Origin: Chryseobacterium lacus | Lineage (GTDB): Bacteria > Bacteroidota > Bacteroidia > Flavobacteriales > Weeksellaceae | Assembly (NCBI RefSeq): GCF_003336205.1 | Contig: NZ_QPIE01000001.1 | Span: forward strand, 365,685-429,684 | Direction of reading: 5' to 3' | Length of the DNA stretch: 64,000 nucleotides | Shown: one piece after another, positions 34,849 to 43,592 of the stretch | How the letters are laid out: each line of letters starts with the position of its first letter | How positions within the stretch are numbered: position 1 is the stretch's first letter | Made by a program: the position numbers and the translations under genes | Notes under the pieces: generated by a model | Seen by the model: the letters and a program-made list of their open reading frames with translations, nothing else | What the model was told of the DNA's origin: nothing | Database searches by the model: none

Positions 34849-37341
34849 TCATTTTTTAATTATTTTTCCCGTGGAAACATTTATTCCGGAATCATTGGTG
34901 ATCCGGTAAACATAAATTCCGGGCTCCAATACGTCTTTATTTAACCGGTTTTCTCCTTTTTCTAATCTGTGTCTGCCTGTCATTTTGCCCGACAGATCAA
35001 AGAAATCAACCCACCCTTTTTCTTCTGCCATAATACTTAACACATCATAGAAAGGGTTCGGATATACAGAAAATTTTGAATGGAAAGATTCCACAGTTGC
35101 CAACGCACCGAAATTCATGATACCAAACGGTGAAAAACTGGAAATTCCTGATGCTGTAATCGAAAAGGGACCGCTGCCAGTTACACTGCCGCTGTTTTCT
35201 TGGTTCCACTGCCCGTTGTAGTAATGTCCTACCATTGCACCGGCCGCACTGAAGTTCACGTTCTGTTGCGCCGCATTCCAGCCGAAGGTGAGGTTTACGT
35301 TGCTGCCGCCGGCCGTGGCCTCAGAAATATCCCACGTAGCGTTTACGGCACCGTTTGTCGTATTCGCAATTCCTTCGGAGACTCTGGCCGAAAATGTATC
35401 TGGAGTACCGGAGTTGGAAACGGTGATGGGATTGTAGTGGTTTGCCGTTCCTATGGGCAAGGAAACCGCTCCACGTGCGGCGTTCAGATGCTGCACATTT
35501 ACCGTGCCGGTGCCGTTGGTCACCATATACTGCGACGGACCGCCATTGGCCACTTGCGCAGCAGGCCCCAGATTTACGGAGTTGGCATTGAGGGTAATGT
35601 TTGCACCCAGGTTAAGGTTGCCGCCGATGTTCAGATTACCGGAAGAAAGATTCAGTGGCGAATTCAAACTCAGGTTGCCGGCATAGGCGGGGGCATCTGC
35701 AACAACGGTAAACCCTGTAGGTATATTTACAGGATCCGTAAAGCCCGGCACGGCGCCCGCACTCCAGTTGGAAGGGTTGCTCCAGTTACTGTTCACGGAG
35801 TTATTAAAGGTGTAGTCTCCCTTGAATTTATACAGATTCTTCGGGCTTTCTGTCACGAAATAAAGGCTGTCGCCCAGGGTGAAGAAATTCGTAGGTTTTG
35901 AAGAGTTGGAGATGGTATATGAGGAAACCGTAGTTGTACCCGGCAGCACGTCTAGAAGTCGCGCCGTATTTCCCACCGTACCGTCGCTGCGCCAGACTTC
36001 CATATTGTCGGCCACCTGATTAGAAAAATAAGGCACCATCTGGTCAAAGTCCTTATAATAGGCCGCTCCCTGATACAAAGCAAAACTGGGACGGTTGGTA
36101 TTTTTGGTGGATACCACCGTGGTGCCTGAAGCAGTACCGTCGGAGTGAACCAATCTGAAGGTTGATGGCGACTGTATGAACTCTTCGAAAAAAACGTGCC
36201 CGTTGGATACTATGGTATAGTCAACCAGATAGTTGGTGGCATCCCGGATCTTTTTGGTATTCGACAGCGTTCCGTCCGTTGTCCACACTTCATTCTGCTC
36301 ATTATTGGCAGGATCCTGTTTCAGCATAAAATAAAACTTCTGGCCATCGTTCACAAAATCGAGTACATTACCATAATAAGGTTTTTTGGAATCTGCGCCA
36401 CTGGCCGTCTCATAGAAAAGCTGTGTCCCGGCGGCAGTTCCGTCGGATTTCCAGATTTCGTAATTCTGCTGGTTCCAGGATGGGCCCAGATTATCCGTAG
36501 CCCAGAACAGGAATTGTCCGTTGAGGGGTTTACTGAAGTGAGAACCCACAAACCAGTTGACAGCAGCTGGATTCACCTTCACCGTACCGGCAGCCGTTCC
36601 GTTGGTCTTATACAGAAACCCGCCCTGATCTGTGGTGACCTGACTACGGCCTGCGAAAAAATACTCACCATTGACTTTGGTACCACCTGTACCACCACCG
36701 TAGATTTTCTCTCCGCCAGCGGTAAGAAGCGGCTGTGTTCCCGCTACGGTACCGTCGGTCACCCATGCGATCTGATTTCCGTTGGAAACGGTGGTACTTG
36801 CGGGATCGTACGCCGTGAAAATCAGCTTGTTCCCGGCAAAATTATCGTTCAATTCCTGTACTCTGCCGCGTCCAAATAAAGAAATGGGCGATACTGCACT
36901 GTAATTGACCACCGGTGTGATTTTGTTCATGAGCTTCAGGGTTCCCGCCGCGGTGCCGTCTGTCACCCACAGTTCCGTAGTCATTTCCGTGGGGGCACCC
37001 CCGGCAGAAGGGTTAAGGTGTTGTGAGCGAAGAAAATAGAGCCGGTCTGCTGTCTGATTAAAAGATCCTATGGTACTGTAGTTTCCGTTTCCGGTGGTGT
37101 AAATAGTTCCCAGGTCTTTTAACAGCTGGGTACCTGCTGAGGTTCCGTCGGTTACATAAAGTTTACATTCCTGCGGGTTGGCCGGCTTCCCGATATAATA
37201 CATTTTATTGTTAAAGATCTGTGGTAGTTCCACATCTTCATATTTGGGAACTTCAGCATTCGAAAGTTGTTTCACTAATGTAAGCTGCGCGTTTGTGGCA
37301 GTGAATACGCCCAGGGCGATCAGTATATATATGTTTTTCAT
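34849..37341 (-). CDS. T9SS type A secreted protein with ELWxxDGTxxGT repeats (downstream copy)
   Basis: 830 residues. Signal peptide (KNIYILIALGVFTATNAQ), then about eight repeats of the form ELWVTDGTAAGT or LYVTDGTSAGT across residues 20-500; the repeat family is known mostly from Bacteroidota secreted proteins and predicted to be propeller-like. Next come a WSNPSNW linker, a strand-rich region (LNIGGNLNLGANITLN) and a final type A T9SS sorting domain (VYPNPFYDVLSI, GIYVYRI, GKIIKK). It should be exported by Sec, passed through T9SS and anchored or released. It starts 4 nt after the paralog upstream. Ligand unknown. Confidence 0.9.
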   Translation of the reverse strand: MKNIYILIALGVFTATNAQLTLVKQLSNAEVPKYEDVELPQIFNNKMYYIGKPANPQECKLYVTDGTSAGTQLLKDLGTIYTTGNGNYSTIGSFNQTADRLYFLRSQHLNPSAGGAPTEMTTELWVTDGTAAGTLKLMNKITPVVNYSAVSPISLFGRGRVQELNDNFAGNKLIFTAYDPASTTVSNGNQIAWVTDGTVAGTQPLLTAGGEKIYGGGTGGTKVNGEYFFAGRSQVTTDQGGFLYKTNGTAAGTVKVNPAAVNWFVGSHFSKPLNGQFLFWATDNLGPSWNQQNYEIWKSDGTAAGTQLFYETASGADSKKPYYGNVLDFVNDGQKFYFMLKQDPANNEQNEVWTTDGTLSNTKKIRDATNYLVDYTIVSNGHVFFEEFIQSPSTFRLVHSDGTASGTTVVSTKNTNRPSFALYQGAAYYKDFDQMVPYFSNQVADNMEVWRSDGTVGNTARLLDVLPGTTTVSSYTISNSSKPTNFFTLGDSLYFVTESPKNLYKFKGDYTFNNSVNSNWSNPSNWSAGAVPGFTDPVNIPTGFTVVADAPAYAGNLSLNSPLNLSSGNLNIGGNLNLGANITLNANSVNLGPAAQVANGGPSQYMVTNGTGTVNVQHLNAARGAVSLPIGTANHYNPITVSNSGTPDTFSARVSEGIANTTNGAVNATWDISEATAGGSNVNLTFGWNAAQQNVNFSAAGAMVGHYYNGQWNQENSGSVTGSGPFSITASGISSFSPFGIMNFGALATVESFHSKFSVYPNPFYDVLSIMAEEKGWVDFFDLSGKMTGRHRLEKGENRLNKDVLEPGIYVYRITNDSGINVSTGKIIKK

Positions 37342-37345
37342 GGTT

Positions 37346-39679
37346 TTAGTTTTTAAGCAGTTTGCCGGAAGCTATGGTTCCTCCTTTCAGATTTTTCAAA
37401 GCATAATAATAGAGTCCTGCTGGCAGCACGCCCACCTCCAGCCTGTTGGTGCCTTCTTTCAGCATTGCAGTTTGTACCATCTTTCCAGAAACATCAAAAA
37501 GGGTTATTGTTCCATTTTCTTCCGCTTCCACCTGAAGGTAATTACTAAACGGATTGGGATAAACGTGTACTGATGAATTGCGGACCTCCGCCGTCGCCAG
37601 CGCTCCGAAATTCATCACACCAAATGGAGAGAAGGTGTTGATGCCCGTCGCAGTTATATCAAACGGTCCGCTGCCGGTTACACTGCCGCTGTTTTCTTGG
37701 TTCCACTGTCCGTTGTAGTAATGTCCGACCTTCGCACCTGCCGCACTGAAGTTCACGTTCTGTTGCGCCGCATTCCAGCCGAAGGTGAGGTTTACATTAC
37801 TGCCGCCGGCCGTACCTTCAGAAATATCCCACGTTGCGTTTACAGCACCGTTTGTCGTATTCGCAATTCCTTCGGAGACTCTGGCCGAAAATGTATCCGG
37901 AGTTCCCGAGTTGGAAATCGTAATGGGATTGTAATTTGTTGCAGTTCCTATTGGCAGCGTTACTGCACTGCGTGCGGCGTTCAGATTTTCAACATTTACG
38001 GTGCCTGTTCCATTCGTGACAACGTAATTGGAGGCATTTCCGTTTATAACTTGCGAAAATGAGCCCTTCAGATTGAGATTATTTTCGTTTAACGTTATTT
38101 TTGCGCCGAGATTAAGGTTTCCGCCAATATTTAGATTTCCATTTGATAAGTTGATCGGGGAGTCTTGCAATACATTGTTTGCATAAGCTTCAGCATCAAT
38201 ATTGACATTGGTACCGGCAGGTATGATTGCGTTTTCAGTTGAAAGAGGTGTTGCTGCCGAATTCCAGTTTGCATTGTTGCTCCAGTTATTATTCACGGAA
38301 CCATTAAAAGTAAAATCTCCCACAAATTTATACAGTTTGTTTCCGCTTCCGTCATTTGCGAAAAAGAAAAGATTATTGTTTATCTCAAAATAACCGAAAG
38401 GTAAAGAAGGTAATAATCCTGGACGAATATCGAATGTTTTTACTGCCTGGGTCCCATCGCTGCGCCAAGGTTCTTTTTGATCTTGTGTATAATTAATAAA
38501 TCCGGAACTAAACCACAACGTATTTTTAAAATTAAAGAACGACTCTACTGCAGGATTGGTATGGGGTAGAATTTGATAACCGTTCTCCTGATAATTGGTT
38601 TTAAAGATCGTTTGCATCGTTCCGCCATTGTAAGTGTAAAGACTTTCATTATTCATAGCAAAAGTGTCCGATGTAGATCCTTGAATAGCATCGGTGGGAG
38701 AAAGCTGGACAGTGCCGGCATCCGTGCCATCTGTTTTCCAAAGCGTTAGCATAGTATTGGAGGTGTCCCCGGTGGTCTGTATAGGAATGAGGATACCACC
38801 GGGGATTTTTCTAAATGCGAAATTTTTCCAAGTGTAATAATAGCTTGTTTGGGGTGAAATGTTTTTTATTATATGAGTCCCTGAAGTAGTTCCATCCGTA
38901 ATCCAAGGTTCCATACCATTTGTAGCATCATAACCAAGAAAAATTAATTTACCATTAAATTCCACCATCGTATTATACATATAAACGATTAATCCTGCAG
39001 GGAGGGGAATATTGACGGTTCCGGCGTTGGTTCCGTCAGATTTCCAAAGTTGACCAGTACCTGTAAAGAAATACACATCCGTGCCCAATCTCGTAAATGC
39101 GTCCATTGGAGTATTTCCTGCTCCTGTCGTAATATCTTTTACCAATACTGTCCCCGCAACGGTTCCGTCGGATTTCCATAACTCTTTTCCGCTTGCCGTA
39201 GTATATCCGGAAAAAAACATTTCATTGCCAAGAATGGAATAATTGTAATAATCTGATAAATCACTTCCTATATCCAAAGGATAAGATGTGGTATTACTAA
39301 ATTCTTTCAGTAAAAAAGTTCCTGCCGCTGTCCCGTCGGATCTCCAAAGTTCGTCATGCATTGCAAATGAAGGCGAAAAAACCATAACATTTATTTGAAA
39401 ATAAAAGAAATCCTGTGCTGGAATAATCTTAGTGATGGTTCCGCCAGTAATACCTAAATCTTTAATCATCATAGTACCAGCATCAGTACCATCTGTGACC
39501 ACTAATTTAACGGTAGTCCCGGCTTCAAAATAATATTTGCCGTTCCATTTATTATTTTGCCAGAAAGCTTGTTTGTTTGACGTAGGACTTAATCCAGCTA
39601 AAGTCACATCCTTTACTATACTGAGTTGCGCATTGGCAAATACCGACAAGACTATTGTCAGAAGATAGAATTGTTTCAT
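37346..39679 (-). CDS. T9SS type A secreted protein with ELWxxDGTxxGT repeats (upstream copy)
   Basis: 777 residues with a signal peptide (KQFYLLTIVLSVFANAQ) and about seven repeats such as ELWRSDGTAAGT, ELWKSDGTVAGT and EPWITDGTTSGT. The second half matches the downstream paralog closely (NWSNNANWNSAATPL, GGSNVNLTFGWNAAQQNVNF, FSPFGVMNFGALAT) and ends in a type A sorting domain (VYPNPFSNYLQVEAEENG, GLYYYALKN, GKLLKN). N-terminal repeats have diverged while a stretch near the C-terminus is almost identical at DNA level. First gene of a two-gene operon. Confidence 0.9.
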   Translation of the reverse strand: MKQFYLLTIVLSVFANAQLSIVKDVTLAGLSPTSNKQAFWQNNKWNGKYYFEAGTTVKLVVTDGTDAGTMMIKDLGITGGTITKIIPAQDFFYFQINVMVFSPSFAMHDELWRSDGTAAGTFLLKEFSNTTSYPLDIGSDLSDYYNYSILGNEMFFSGYTTASGKELWKSDGTVAGTVLVKDITTGAGNTPMDAFTRLGTDVYFFTGTGQLWKSDGTNAGTVNIPLPAGLIVYMYNTMVEFNGKLIFLGYDATNGMEPWITDGTTSGTHIIKNISPQTSYYYTWKNFAFRKIPGGILIPIQTTGDTSNTMLTLWKTDGTDAGTVQLSPTDAIQGSTSDTFAMNNESLYTYNGGTMQTIFKTNYQENGYQILPHTNPAVESFFNFKNTLWFSSGFINYTQDQKEPWRSDGTQAVKTFDIRPGLLPSLPFGYFEINNNLFFFANDGSGNKLYKFVGDFTFNGSVNNNWSNNANWNSAATPLSTENAIIPAGTNVNIDAEAYANNVLQDSPINLSNGNLNIGGNLNLGAKITLNENNLNLKGSFSQVINGNASNYVVTNGTGTVNVENLNAARSAVTLPIGTATNYNPITISNSGTPDTFSARVSEGIANTTNGAVNATWDISEGTAGGSNVNLTFGWNAAQQNVNFSAAGAKVGHYYNGQWNQENSGSVTGSGPFDITATGINTFSPFGVMNFGALATAEVRNSSVHVYPNPFSNYLQVEAEENGTITLFDVSGKMVQTAMLKEGTNRLEVGVLPAGLYYYALKNLKGGTIASGKLLKN

Positions 39680-39807
39680 TTTTTTAATATTTTTCGGATT
39701 AAAGCTGTAACCTTATTTTTTATCTATTTTCTGCCCTCGGTAAGTTAATTTTATTAGAAATCTCTAGACAATTTATTATTTTAGAAGTAAAAATTTACAA
39801 TCAAAAA

Positions 39808-39880
39808 ATTGGGCTTTTGATGAAGCCCTTCACCAGGCATGTTTGATAGAAAAAAAGCCGGCCAAAATGAAACCGACTCT
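39808..39880 (-). terminator. Two adjacent terminator-like hairpins after the lipoprotein gene
   Basis: AGCCGG (39856-39861) pairs with CCGACT (39873-39878; one G-T pair) and is followed on the minus strand by about seven T. A second hairpin, GGGCTT (39811-39816) with AAGCCC (39823-39828), is followed by AATTTTTTG on the minus strand. Either could end the 39900-40652 gene. Confidence 0.6.
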
Positions 39881-39899
39881 TCCGCGTTTTTCATCAAAT

Positions 39900-40652
39900 T
39901 TAATAGGTTATTACGCTTGTAGTGGTGTTTGTTCCTTTTGTTTCTACTCTTTTTGTGGGATAACCTTCACTATTGTATTCGTAGGTATAAGTAGTATTCA
40001 TAGTACCTTGGTTATAAGTCAATCTGTTATTGGCATCTGCCTGAATCAAATCCCAGAAAAGTCCTTCCAAATTGAAAATTTTGCTAAGTCCTGTGATGTT
40101 TTTATGAATATTATTTTTTGCATCAAAAGTTGCGGTATCTGTTGAAACTACGTTGCCATTGTTGTCTAAATATTCTGTTTTGGCAATGTTCCCAGAACTC
40201 AACGTATATTTTTTGTTGGAATTATAGGCGCCGGTTGTTACTTCTGTCACCGTTCCATCTGTATTGTATGTATAATTGCGAACCGTGGTATTGCTGTTAT
40301 AAATAGAAGTAACTTTTGAAAGTTTGTCATTTGCATATTCAAATGTACTTACAGTATAAGGCGTAAAATTTGGCCCGCTAAAAACTTCTAGTTTGGTGAT
40401 GTTGTCGCCGGTATAAGTAAACTTTCCTTTGCTTACGTCGACTTGTGGATTGATGTTGATTTCTTTAATCTTATTTCCATCATAGGTGTAAGTAACCGTG
40501 GAAGTTGGCCATCCTTGCGAATAACTTCTTTCAATTGTTTTGGGAACTAAACCTCCTGTGGGAACTATTGGTAAAGGATCATTATCATTGGTACATGAGA
40601 TAACACTTGTGACGGAAGCAATCACAAATGCTTTCATAATAAAATTTTTCAT
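39900..40652 (-). CDS. Lipoprotein with YD-like repeats, function unknown
   Basis: 250 residues with a lipobox at FVIASVTSVISC (Cys 20), a Pro-rich linker (NDNDPLPIVPTGG) and then repeated short strands of the type YTYDGNKIKEI, FTYTGDNITKLE, FEYANDKLSKV and YTYNTDGTVTEV. This resembles the RHS/YD-like repeat lipoproteins common in Bacteroidota. Probably surface or periplasmic. Transcribed alone upstream of the ELW-repeat genes. Role unknown. Confidence 0.75.
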   Translation of the reverse strand: MKNFIMKAFVIASVTSVISCTNDNDPLPIVPTGGLVPKTIERSYSQGWPTSTVTYTYDGNKIKEININPQVDVSKGKFTYTGDNITKLEVFSGPNFTPYTVSTFEYANDKLSKVTSIYNSNTTVRNYTYNTDGTVTEVTTGAYNSNKKYTLSSGNIAKTEYLDNNGNVVSTDTATFDAKNNIHKNITGLSKIFNLEGLFWDLIQADANNRLTYNQGTMNTTYTYEYNSEGYPTKRVETKGTNTTTSVITY

Positions 40653-40798
40653 ATTGACATATTTTTGGGGTTAGACAGATTATTGGGCAATTTTAGTTGT
40701 AGCGAATAAAAAAATCAAAAATGCCTTTATCGAACATATTAATTTTGATAACTACTCAACAAATTTGCGTCATAATATCCTATCAGTCAATGGGCTGT

Positions 40799-41452
40799 TC
40801 AGCCCAAAAATTTTTTCTTGTTTGCTTTATGAAGCAATTCTACACGATTATGAGCATGTAGTTTTTTGTAAATATTTTCGATGTGCCTCTTTACAGTAAA
40901 TGGAGATATAAAAAGATTGTCTGCAATGGCTTTGTTTGTGAGTCCTTTCATGATCTGCTCCAGAATTTCTGATTCTCGGTCTGAGAGCTGGGGACTCTCG
41001 TCTTCAGAAACATGTCCGGAAAAAGAAGAACCGCGAAGAAAACTAAGCGTTTTCTGCGCGATAGAAGGAGACATTACTGCGCCACCGTTTTGTGTATCCA
41101 AGATGGTTTCGAATACTTTATCAGCTTTGGTGTCCTTTAAAATATAACTGTCCGCACCCGCTTTTATTGCATCAAATACATAATGGTCAGCATCATGCAT
41201 GGTAATGATGATAATTTTAATCTGCGGATATTTTTGTTTAATGATTTCCGTGGCCCGTATTCCGTTCATTACGGGCATTTCAATATCCATGAGAACAATG
41301 TCTATCCTATGGTTTTTTGAAAGAAAATCCAGCGCTTCCTGTCCATTGTTAACAGTTCCTTTTATTACCACTTCGGGAAATTCTGAAAGTTTTATTTCCA
41401 GTGCCCGCAATGCGGTTATACTGTCTTCTGTAATGAGGGTTCTGATTGACAT
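40799..41452 (-). CDS. Response regulator, NarL/LuxR type
   Basis: 217 residues. The receiver domain (about 1-125) has the acidic pocket and phosphoacceptor in IDIVLMDIEMPVMNG (Asp about 56), Thr in IIIITMHD and Lys in ILKDTKADK. The C-terminal LuxR helix-turn-helix (about 150-212) reads LSDRESEILEQIMKGLTNKA and FTVKRHIENIYKKL. It overlaps the histidine kinase gene by one base and should be phosphorylated by it. Target genes are unknown; nearby secreted-protein genes are candidates only by location. Confidence 0.93.
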   Translation of the reverse strand: MSIRTLITEDSITALRALEIKLSEFPEVVIKGTVNNGQEALDFLSKNHRIDIVLMDIEMPVMNGIRATEIIKQKYPQIKIIIITMHDADHYVFDAIKAGADSYILKDTKADKVFETILDTQNGGAVMSPSIAQKTLSFLRGSSFSGHVSEDESPQLSDRESEILEQIMKGLTNKAIADNLFISPFTVKRHIENIYKKLHAHNRVELLHKANKKKFLG

Positions 41453-43311
41453 TATAATTTTACAGTAATTTCAAATTGAGTTCCTTTTCCCGCCGAAGTT
41501 TCAATGCCCAATTGCCCGCCTAATTCCATTATGCGTTGCTGAATATTCGCTAAACCTAGTGATTTATTTTTTTCGGTTTCCCAATTAAAACCAATTCCGT
41601 TATCTCTGATTTTTATGTAAAGATGATTTGCCGCTTGTTCTACGACTACAAAAATATCTTCCGCTTGTGAATATTTGATGGCATTATTCAGAATTTCCTG
41701 AAAAATTCGGTACAAATTGATAGCCTGCTTGGAATTCAGCTGAACATCATGTTGAATATCAAATGAAAAATGAAATTTTACTTTCTCCTGTGCTTCAGAC
41801 GCCTGACTAATAAAATTGAGGAGTTTCACCTTTAGCTCGTGAAGCTTCAGCTCAGAACTGTTCAGAACCCAAATGGTATTTTTCAATTCATTAACGGTAT
41901 TTTCGGAGAACTCGGACAATGTGTTGATTTTTTTACTAATGCTTTCATCCAAAATTATTGCGGAATTCTTCAGACTATCTGAAATAGAACTGATTAAAGT
42001 AAGCTGCGAACCTAAACTATCGTGCAATTCCCGTGATATTTCGAGCTGTAGTTTTTTCTGTTTTAATCTTGATTTAATCTGCAAATAACGCACGATGCCC
42101 AAAGTAATCACAATAAGACTGCCAAGCAAAAGCAGCCAGATGTTTTTTCTTTGTGAACGAAATTCTTCTTCTCGCAACTGAAGCTGAGTTTCCGAAAGTT
42201 CTTTTTCTTTCTTTTTGGTCTCGAAAAGTGCGTTGTATTCAGCAAAAGATTTCTCGCTTTCTTCGTTCAGATGCTTTTTATATTTCTCCAGATAAATTTC
42301 GTTTGTTTCCAGCGCTTTTTTAAAATTATCCTGTTTTTCATATATTCTCTTTAGAGCTGCATATGCTTTCAGGGAGTTATTAAATTGTTGGGTTTCTGAA
42401 AAAATATTGATTGCTTCCTGAAGATATTCGTGTGCCTTTTCATAATTTTCCCTCGCCGTTTCTACCTCTGCAAGATTGATATACGTATCTGCAATCCAAG
42501 TGGGATTGTTTAACTTTTTATCAATGATGAGATTTTGTTTGAAATAAAAAACAGCTTTGTCATAATCCTTCAGATAATTAAAGTAACATCTTGCCAGATT
42601 GTCCTGAAACGTGATTTTCACGGCATCATTCCCAGCTTTATCTGCAAGTATCATCCCTTTTCTGTCCAGATCCATGGCAATGAGATAGTTCCCTTTTTTC
42701 GCTTCCATATTGGCCAGAGTATGCAAAGCAATAAAATAAGGCTTTCCTATTTCTTTATTTTTTTGAAGTTGAAAAACCTGTTCAATATATTTTCTGGCTT
42801 CATTTTCTTGTTCTTTTTCAAAATGAAGCTGCGCCAGCGAAGCATAGGTTCCCGCCAGACGCAAAGTGTCTTTTTGGTTTTCACCATATTCAACTGACTT
42901 CTGGAACCAGCCTAATGCTTTGGGAAAATTTCCCAAATGTCTATAACAGACTCCCATTCCCACAAATGCATAATCAGTTGCGCTATCATTTTCAGGCAGT
43001 CCCTCCAGGGCTTTTTCATAATGAGTTATAGCTGACAGATATGCACCCTCTTTTCTAAAATAAGTGGCTTTACTCAATTCATTTAGCGCTGTAAAATAAG
43101 GTTTTTTTGATTGCAATACTTCCAGTTTCTGAAAATACCACAACAGACTATCTTTCGGTAAGTCAGCCTGCAAAACGATTTGGGTGTAGGCGTCTTTTAT
43201 TTTTTTCTCATCATCATGGAGTACTTCCACGCTGTCTCCCGCACTCTTTTCCTTGCTGCAGGAAACAACCGCGAATAAAAAAAAGAAAATTAAAACCCTA
43301 AATTTTCCCAT
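41452..43311 (-). CDS. Sensor histidine kinase with N-terminal TPR region and lipobox
   Basis: 619 residues. The N-terminus is a signal with a lipobox-like VVSC (Cys 19), then about eight tetratricopeptide repeats (about 80-340; for example YAFVGMGVCYRHLGNFPKAL, DTYINLAEVETARENYEKAH) facing the periplasm. One membrane helix (about 395-413) leads to a HisKA_3 domain (ISRELHDSLGSQLTLISSI; His about 431) and a HATPase_c domain (DNGIGF, SLGLANIQQRI, GKGTQFEI). It phosphorylates the adjacent NarL-type regulator. The TPR sensor suggests recognition of a protein or peptide. A candidate -7 box lies at 43399. Confidence 0.92.
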   Translation of the reverse strand: MGKFRVLIFFFLFAVVSCSKEKSAGDSVEVLHDDEKKIKDAYTQIVLQADLPKDSLLWYFQKLEVLQSKKPYFTALNELSKATYFRKEGAYLSAITHYEKALEGLPENDSATDYAFVGMGVCYRHLGNFPKALGWFQKSVEYGENQKDTLRLAGTYASLAQLHFEKEQENEARKYIEQVFQLQKNKEIGKPYFIALHTLANMEAKKGNYLIAMDLDRKGMILADKAGNDAVKITFQDNLARCYFNYLKDYDKAVFYFKQNLIIDKKLNNPTWIADTYINLAEVETARENYEKAHEYLQEAINIFSETQQFNNSLKAYAALKRIYEKQDNFKKALETNEIYLEKYKKHLNEESEKSFAEYNALFETKKKEKELSETQLQLREEEFRSQRKNIWLLLLGSLIVITLGIVRYLQIKSRLKQKKLQLEISRELHDSLGSQLTLISSISDSLKNSAIILDESISKKINTLSEFSENTVNELKNTIWVLNSSELKLHELKVKLLNFISQASEAQEKVKFHFSFDIQHDVQLNSKQAINLYRIFQEILNNAIKYSQAEDIFVVVEQAANHLYIKIRDNGIGFNWETEKNKSLGLANIQQRIMELGGQLGIETSAGKGTQFEITVKL

Positions 43312-43398
43312 AAATGTGATTTGGCTGCACGAAATCAGCGTTATAACGCAGTAAACTTTACAATATGAAGATTCTCAATAACGCCTGCACCCTTACAT

Positions 43399-43406
43399 CA
43401 AAACTA
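43399..43406 (-). promoter_or_regulatory. Candidate -7 box for the histidine kinase operon
   Basis: CAAAACTA on the plus strand reads TAGTTTTG on the minus strand, 88 nt before the kinase ATG. No clear -33 element. Confidence 0.35.
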
Positions 43407-43556
43407 CAAATTTTTCTCTTTCACTGTAAAAAATATACATGATTCTTAATATTTTTTTGAGCGGGGTCTGCCTACCCAGTCCAGAGTAAAGACATATTAT
43501 CATTTTTATATATATCTTCATTTGTTATTCCCTTTTTTACTTTTTGCGGAATTGCC

Positions 43557-43564
43557 TATCTTTG
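43557..43564 (+). promoter_or_regulatory. Candidate -7 box for icmF
   Basis: TATCTTTG fits TAnnTTTG, 28 nt before the icmF ATG. Standard-spaced TTG not evident. Confidence 0.45.
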
Positions 43565-43592
43565 AAGACTTTCAAATTTTCTACATTTTTTT

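Noticed and set aside
35200..35901. Long plus-strand open frame opposite the ELW-repeat gene
   Set aside because: It is the antisense of a well-conserved T9SS protein, and a similar shadow appears over the paralog.
34849..39679. Regularly spaced repeats that could suggest a CRISPR array
   Set aside because: The repeats are degenerate coding repeats (ELWxxDGT) inside long open frames, with no fixed-length spacers.
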